Positions 58,145 through 64,000 of a DNA stretch of 64,000 bases are shown in pieces. The DNA comes from Thozetella sp. PMI_491 (Eukaryota; Ascomycota; Sordariomycetes; Chaetosphaeriales; Chaetosphaeriaceae): NCBI GenBank assembly GCA_021432635.1, contig MU270045.1, positions 584,867-648,866 on the forward strand, written 5' to 3'. The stretch's first letter is position 1, and each line of letters begins with the position of its first letter. Below the pieces are notes generated by a model that ran no database searches, was not told the origin of the DNA, and saw only the letters and a program-made list of their open reading frames with translations. Position numbers and translations under genes: made by a program.

Positions 58145-61100
58145 ATGGGCGCGTCAGGTGCCGAGAAGGCGGTCGAGATCGCCCCTTCGGGTCGCGCCTC
58201 GAGCCAAGGTGGCGAATCGACCGACGTCCCCACGCCCAATGCGAAAGATGCAGTGGACCTTGAGAAGGCTGACACCCGAGTCGAGGGCAAGAAGGCCGAC
58301 AAAGATGACGACCCTTATAAGCACTTGGGTATGCTACATCAACGGGCACTCCGCCTTCGCCCTCGTCCCTTCGCCTCCCTCTCCTCTGGAGATGGGCCTG
58401 TGGTACAAGACAGCTAACTATTATCTCCCCACGCACAGATCCTGCGGTAGCCAAGGTCTTGAAGGACCAGGTCTATACCCCGGATGTCAAGGTTGGCATC
58501 GCAACTTTGTATCGCTATGCCTCGCGCAATGACCTGCTCATTATAGCCGGCGGTGCTGTCATGGCCATCGCGTCCGGGGCCGCGCTGCCCCTCATGACGG
58601 TTGTCTTCGGAAGCTTGCAGGGCACGTTCCAGGACTACTTCCAGCACAAGTCGAGCTACGACGACTTTATGGGCGAGATGGGCCATTTGGTGCTATACTT
58701 CCTCTACCTCGCCATCGGCGAATTCGTGGCGGCCTACCTGGCTACAGTCAGCTTCATCTATACGGGCGAGCACATTAGTGCCAAGATCCGCGAGGCATAC
58801 CTACGGAGCTGCATGAAGCAGAATATTGGCTTCTTCGACAAGTTGGGCGCCGGCGAGGTGACGACACGCATCACGGCCGACACGAACCTGATCCAAGAGG
58901 GCATCTCAGAAAAGGTTTCGCTCACGCTGGCCGCTATCGCCACCTTCATCTCGGCCTTTGTGATCGGCTTCGTCAGCTATTGGAAGCTGACCTTGATTCT
59001 CCTGAGCACTGTCTTTGCCCTGCTGCTCATCATGGGCGGCGGATCGACCTTCATCATCAAGTACTCCAAGCTTAATGTCAATGCATACGCCGAGGGAGGC
59101 TCAGTCGCCGAGGAGGTTATTAGCTCCGTCCGGAATGCCGTCGCCTTTGGCACCCAGGATCGCCTCGCAAGGCAGTACGACGCCCATCTCATCAAAGCTG
59201 AGACCTATGGATACAGGGTGAAGGCCAGCATCGGCGTCATGGTTGCCGGCATGATGGGTACGTACCTCTTGTTTACCCGCCCCTCACGGGTCGACTGTTT
59301 GCATATATACGTACAGATATGACATATATGATATATATGTATATATACATGCATTCTCTTTCTCAACTTTTGACCCTAACCCCCAAACGTCTCAAAGACG
59401 CATCTGAGCAACACCGCTGACTCTCTTTCACAGTGCTTCTCTATTTGAACTATGGCTTGGCTTTCTGGATGGGCTCGCGCTTCTTGGTCGATGGAACGGT
59501 GTCTCTCAGCAAGGTGCTGACCATCATGATGGCGGTCATGATTGGCGCCTTTAACCTCGGCAACGTGGCTCCTAACATGCAGGCCTTCACCACCGCTCTC
59601 GGCGCGGCCGCCAAGATCTTTAACACCATCGACCGCCAGTCCCCTCTTGACCCGTCTAGCGAGGAGGGCACCAAGCTCGACAATCTCAAGGGCACCATTC
59701 GCCTTGAGAACATCAAGCACATCTATCCCTCGCGACCCGAGGTCGTCGTCATGGAGGATGTCTCGCTGACCATCCCGGCTGGCAAAGTGACAGCCCTGGT
59801 TGGGGCCTCTGGCAGCGGCAAGTCGACCATTGTGGGCCTGGTCGAGCGCTTCTACTCTCCGGTTCAAGGCACGGTATACCTTGACGGTGTGGACATCACA
59901 ACCCTGAACCTCCGCTGGCTGCGGCAGCAGATCGCTCTGGTATCGCAGGAGCCCATTCTGTTCAGCACCACCATCTACGAGAACATTCGCTTTGGTCTTA
60001 TCGGCACCAAGTGGGAGAATGAGTCCCCTGAGCAGCAGAAGGAGCGTATCTTTGAGGCCGCGCGCAAGGCCAATGCCCATGACTTTGTGTCTTCTTTACC
60101 GGAGGGGTACGAGACCAACGTTGGAGAGCGTGGATTCCTGCTTAGCGGCGGCCAGAAGCAGCGCATCGCCATCGCCCGTGCCATTGTGTCGGACCCCAAG
60201 ATCCTTCTCCTCGACGAGGCCACATCTGCTCTCGATACTAAGTCCGAGGGCGTTGTACAGGCCGCCCTCGAGGTTGCGTCCGAGGGCCGCACAACCATCA
60301 CCATCGCCCACCGCCTGTCCACCATCAGGGACGCTCACAACATTGTCGTTATGTCGCAAGGTCGTATTGTAGAGCAGGGCACGCACGATGAGTTGCTCGA
60401 GAAGCGCGGCGCCTACTACAACCTAGTGACGGCTCAGGCCATCGCGGCCGTCAACGAGCTGACTGCCGACGAGGAGGAGGCTATCGACAAGGAGGAAGAG
60501 GCGCTCCTCATCCGCAAGGCATCTACGCAACAGGAAAAGGCAGGCGCCGCCGACTACGCCGAGGATCCTGACGACAACATCACTGCCAAGCTCAATAAGA
60601 GCACCACGCAGAAGAGCGTGAGCTCGGTTGTGTTGGCCAATAGGCAGAAGGACGCCGAGGTCAAGTATACTTTGTGGACATTGATAAAGCTCATTGCCAG
60701 CTTCAATAAGCAAGAATGGCACCTCATGCTTATCGGCCTCTTGTGCTCGATCATCGCCGGCTGTGGAAACCCGGTACAAGCCGTATTCTTCGCCAAGCTA
60801 ATCAATGCCCTGTCGGTGCCCGTCAACGACGCCACCATCCCCACCATCCAGAGTGAGGCTTCGTTCTGGAGTCTCATGTATCTGATGCTCGCCATCGTCA
60901 TGTTCATTGCTTTTAGCATCCAGGGCGTACTGTTTGCGAAGTGCAGTGAGCGACTAGTCCACCGAGTCCGCGACCTGTCGTTCCGTACCATGCTTCGCCA
61001 GGACGTCGAGTATTTCGACCGTGACGAGAACTCGGCCGGCGCCCTGACCTCGTTCCTGAGCACCGAGACAACTCACGTGGCCGGTCTCAGCGGCGTGACC

Positions 61101-62444
61101 CTTGGCACTATCCTCATGGTTTCCACTACCCTGGTGGCCGCCTGCACCCTCGCCCTGGCCATGGGCTGGAAGCTGGCCCTTGTCTGTATCGCTACCATTC
61201 CCGTCTTGGTCGGCTGCGGCTTCTTCCGCTTCTGGATGCTTGCCCACTTCCAGCGACGCGCTAAATCGGCGTACGCGGGCTCCGCGAGCTACGCCTCCGA
61301 AGCCATCACCTCCATCCGTACCGTGGCCTCGCTCACGCGCGAGGAGGACGTGTTACGCCGGTACAGCGAGTCGCTCGCCGCACAGCAGCGCGCTAGCCTC
61401 ATGTCGGTCCTCAAGTCGAGCCTACTGTACGCCGCCTCGCAGTCGTTGATGTTCCTGGCCTTTGCCCTAGGCTTCTGGTATGGCGGCACCTTGATTGCCA
61501 AGTATGAGTATGGCATGTTCCAATTCTTTGTCGTCTTCTCATCGGTTGTCTTTGGCGCCCAGTCCGCGGGTACCGTTTTCAGTTTTGCCCCGGACATGGG
61601 CAAGGCGGCTGAGGCTGCCCGCGACCTCAAGAAACTCTTCGACCGCCAGCCCGCCATTGACACCTGGTCTATCGAAGGCGACAAGATCGAAGCCCTCGAT
61701 GGCCACATCGAGTTCCGCGACGTTCACTTTCGCTACCCGACGCGCCCCGAGCAACCTGTCCTCCGCGGCCTGAACCTGACTGTCTCACCGGGCCAGTATG
61801 TTGCCCTCGTCGGCGCCTCAGGTTGTGGCAAGTCGACCACTATCGCTCTTCTCGAGCGCTTCTATGACCCCTTGGGCGGTGGCGTCTACGTCGACGGCAA
61901 GGAGATTAGCAGCCTCAACGTGAATGAATACCGCCGTTTCATCGCCCTTGTGTCCCAGGAACCAACACTCTATCAAGGCACCGTCCGGCAGAACATCATC
62001 CTTGGCGCGCCGCATGAGGTGACGGACGAGCAGATCGAGTTTGCATGCAAGGAGGCCAACATCTACGACTTCATCATGTCACTTCCTGAAGGCTTCAATA
62101 CTGTCGTCGGCTCGAAGGGCGCCCTCTTGTCGGGCGGCCAGAAGCAGCGCATCGCCATCGCTCGCGCGCTCATTCGCGACCCCAAGATCTTGCTGCTCGA
62201 CGAGGCCACCAGTGCGCTCGACTCGGAGAGCGAGCATGTGGTGCAGGCTGCGCTCGACAAGGCCGCCAAGGGCCGCACGACGATCGCGGTGGCTCATCGC
62301 CTGTCGACCATCCAGAAGGCCGACATCATCTACGTCTTTGATCAGGGTCGCGTTGTCGAGCAGGGTACGCATTCAGAGTTGATGAAGAAGAATGGAAGGT
62401 ACGCCGAGCTGGTCAACCTTCAGAGCTTGGAGAAGCACAATTAA
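58145..62444 (+). CDS. Full-size ABCB multidrug-type transporter (Mdr1/Pmd1 family)
   Basis: ATP-driven exporter, probably at the plasma membrane; relatives confer resistance to drugs such as leptomycin B, but the substrate here is unknown. Exons 58145-58328, 58439-59257 and 59434-62444 give 1337 aa. The order is TMD1-NBD1-TMD2-NBD2. NBD1 has Walker A GASGSGKST near 457, signature LSGGQKQR near 570, Walker B ILLLDEATSALD near 590 and the H-loop AHRLST. NBD2 has GASGCGKST near 1128, LSGGQKQR near 1233, ILLLDEATSALD near 1253 and AHRLST. Both sites look catalytically intact. An acidic linker (about 664-740, TADEEEAIDKEEE) joins the halves. The N-terminal 60 residues are hydrophilic. Intron 2 (176 nt) carries an AT-rich palindromic stretch near 59318-59350. 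There are no biosynthetic genes next to it. Confidence 0.95.
59318..59352. repeat. AT-rich palindromic tract within an ABC transporter intron
   Basis: Alternating ATATATGATATATATGTATATATACAT-type sequence inside intron 2, between the donor at 59258 and the acceptor ending at 59433. It stands out from the GC-rich exons. Confidence 0.8.
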
Positions 62445-63125
62445 AGGTTGGTCAAAGAAGCCTGGCGAGATGCGTGCTGTAAGAATGCGAACGTGCATAT
62501 CCGTGTGTTGTTTTCAAGAGATATTATCTGCCTTGGCATGTGCATAGAAGAGAGATATCCTGGGCAGGGTTGGCGTTTTAGGAAGGGTTTGCATGTTTGT
62601 CTGGGTACTAAAAAGTCCCTCGCCCCTTGGTGAGGGGGTAGCAGATGTCACAGAGCATGACATGAAGGGTGGTGAGTGAGGAGACTTTCGATCTTTGGCC
62701 TCCTTCAAACAGAGGGGAGACATAGATAGGCTCGCGGGTTTAGACACGGAAGGCTTTTTTTGCCCTGTCCGCCGCAAAAGTCATTTTCAGCAGGCTATGT
62801 AGTTGTAATATACTCACCCGCTCTTCTCACTCCACCTCGAGTCATCACGTCTACCTTGGTTATGGATAATGCAAGGTCCTACACTTAGGACAGCAGTGAT
62901 TCGTACATAACTAGCTTTTGGACAGGGAAAAATTAAAATAAAGCATGCGCGCTATGCGTAAGGGTATTCTGCTGTATGTTCTTGCACAACCAACTAGTTC
63001 TACATGCGCGATGCAACCGTTGCTCACCGCTCTCGTGGCGTCCGCCTTCTTGCTGGCCGACCTTGTCGTCGAGTCAAACCGCGGTGTATCGGCCTACGTC
63101 GAGCAACGGCGCGCGGTCATCCTCC
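62445..63125. other. Convergent 3' flanks of the ABC transporter and the right-edge gene
   Basis: No gene seen. An AATAAA at 62937-62942 in an A-rich patch is a candidate poly(A) signal for the transporter, about 490 nt after its stop. Confidence 0.4.
62937..62942 (+). terminator. Possible polyadenylation signal AATAAA
   Basis: AATAAA within an A-rich patch, downstream of the ABC transporter on its strand. Confidence 0.3.
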
Positions 63126-64000
63126 TCACAGCACCAGCGAGCTTCGCTGCGCCAGCACCGATCTCTGGTCGGCCTCGCAGCTCCCGCAATATATACTATG
63201 CCACTCCCTCAGCTTCTCCCGGCTCGCCTGGTTGCCGGCCCCTTTCTCGCCGGGAAGCACCTTCTGGCTTTCGCCCTTGTCCTGACCAGGCAGCTTCTTG
63301 CCACCCTTCTCTTCCCCTACAGCGTCCTGGAGGAGGACGGCTCGCACCTGCTCGCACTGTGCGTTCTCGTCCAATAGCCAGTTTTCCCACTCGCTCTGGA
63401 TCATCTCTGCTTCGACGCCGTTGATGATGCGCATCGCGACGAGGAGGTCGTGGCGATACGAACCGAGGCGCTGGCGCGTACGACGGATGCGCCGGGCCGC
63501 CGCCCGGCTGCTAGCCGTGGAGAGGGCCGCACCGGCATCTTCGTAGGAGCCGTCTAGATCGGTACTGTTGACGATCGACCGGAAGGTATCGTAGCTGATT
63601 GCACAGTCAGGCCTGGTCATGTCTTGCTGCGAGCTCGGAGGGAAAGCTTGCAAAGGGGAAGGACGGGAGGTGTTCGAAACCTACCACAGACTATCTCGAG
63701 GCGTGAAGCCCTCCACTGATGTGCCGCGGGACGCCTCTTCCAGATCCGTAATGTAGATGGCCTTGCTCATCATCAGGTTTGGCCCCACTCCTATCCGGCT
63801 CATATACTTCACGGCCCGTCGCTCTGTCCACCAGGTCGAGCCACCCTGGGACGTAATTACGACGTTATACACGGTGCTGAAGACCAGTAGTATTAGGATC
63901 ACGCGGTTCGCTGCGATCACGTTGAACAACTTCTTAACACCAGCGAAGGCCCACATCATCACCGAGGTGATGGCACTCTCCATAAAGGACCGGACTGTCT
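63126..64000 (-). CDS. C-terminal part of a membrane protein, possibly Sip3/LAM family (partial)
   Basis: The gene runs off the right edge; only the 3' end is present. Minus exons are 64000-63685 (open at the edge) and 63612-63126, with a 72-nt intron that joins DSLW to PDCAISYDTF. The visible protein has one TM segment (NRVILILLVFSTVYNVVITS), then STWWTERRAVKYMSRIGVGP, MSKAIYITDLEE and a helical region (RRIRRTRQRLGSYRHDLLVA, then MRIINGVEAEMIQSEWENWL). I recall this TM plus WW(S/T)ERRA arrangement from the C-termini of fungal BAR-PH-VASt proteins of the Sip3/LAM group, which move sterols at ER contact sites; this rests on memory and the key domains lie outside the window. The protein ends with CGSCEADQ and SSLVL. 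Confidence 0.7.

Noticed and set aside
58145-62444. Secondary-metabolite cluster next to the ABC transporter
   Set aside because: No synthase, tailoring enzyme or cluster regulator within the window; flanking genes are housekeeping.

Overview
The window looks like nuclear DNA of a filamentous ascomycete, most likely a sordariomycete. It is GC-rich. Genes are split by short introns (about 50-180 nt) with GT..AG ends and CTAAC/CTGAC-like branch sites, and they stand singly on both strands with kilobase spacers. The recognisable proteins (eIF6, Caf1, Gid9, Cbf1, Set2, Rad23, Bdp1, Bre1, SARAF, an ABCB transporter, a complex I B12 subunit) are eukaryotic housekeeping or regulatory proteins in fungal-type versions. 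No operons, CRISPR arrays, rRNA or convincing tRNA genes were seen, and no intact transposon was recognised.

Layout. 1-5 kb: a conserved protein with a probable split beta-sandwich domain whose ATG appears to be followed directly by an intron, then the ribosome factor eIF6 (tif6). 5-14.9 kb: a coiled-coil protein of unknown role, a three-exon complex I subunit (NDUFB3/B12) on the minus strand, divergent Caf1/Pop2 deadenylase, then convergent Gid9/Fyv10. 18-26.5 kb: the bHLH factor Cbf1 with a probable leader intron and three CACGTG boxes upstream, mitochondrial GABA transaminase, and convergent Set2. 30.7-31.8 kb: an AT-hook protein. 31.8-41.5 kb: a gene-poor stretch with at least one probable gene relic. 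41.5-54.8 kb: a four-TM protein, Rad23, Bdp1 (minus), Bre1 (plus, divergent from Bdp1) and SARAF (minus). 58-64 kb: a full-size ABCB transporter and the 3' end of a membrane protein, possibly of the Sip3/LAM family, that leaves the window.

The genes do not form one pathway. Several act in gene expression: Set2 (H3K36 methylation) and Bre1 (H2B ubiquitylation) both act with elongating Pol II, Bdp1 starts Pol III transcription, Caf1 shortens mRNA tails and eIF6 serves 60S biogenesis. Gid9 and Rad23 belong to ubiquitin-dependent turnover. I found no evidence for a metabolic or defence cluster. The most interesting signals are gene-structure features: an ATG separated from the rest of the ORF by an intron, two stop-free introns of length 3n in set2 and bre1, a 14-nt first coding exon in the complex I gene, CACGTG boxes upstream of cbf1, and a decayed reading frame in the gene-poor region.

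All exon boundaries are read by eye from splice consensus, reading frame and remembered family similarity. No alignment or transcript data were available.
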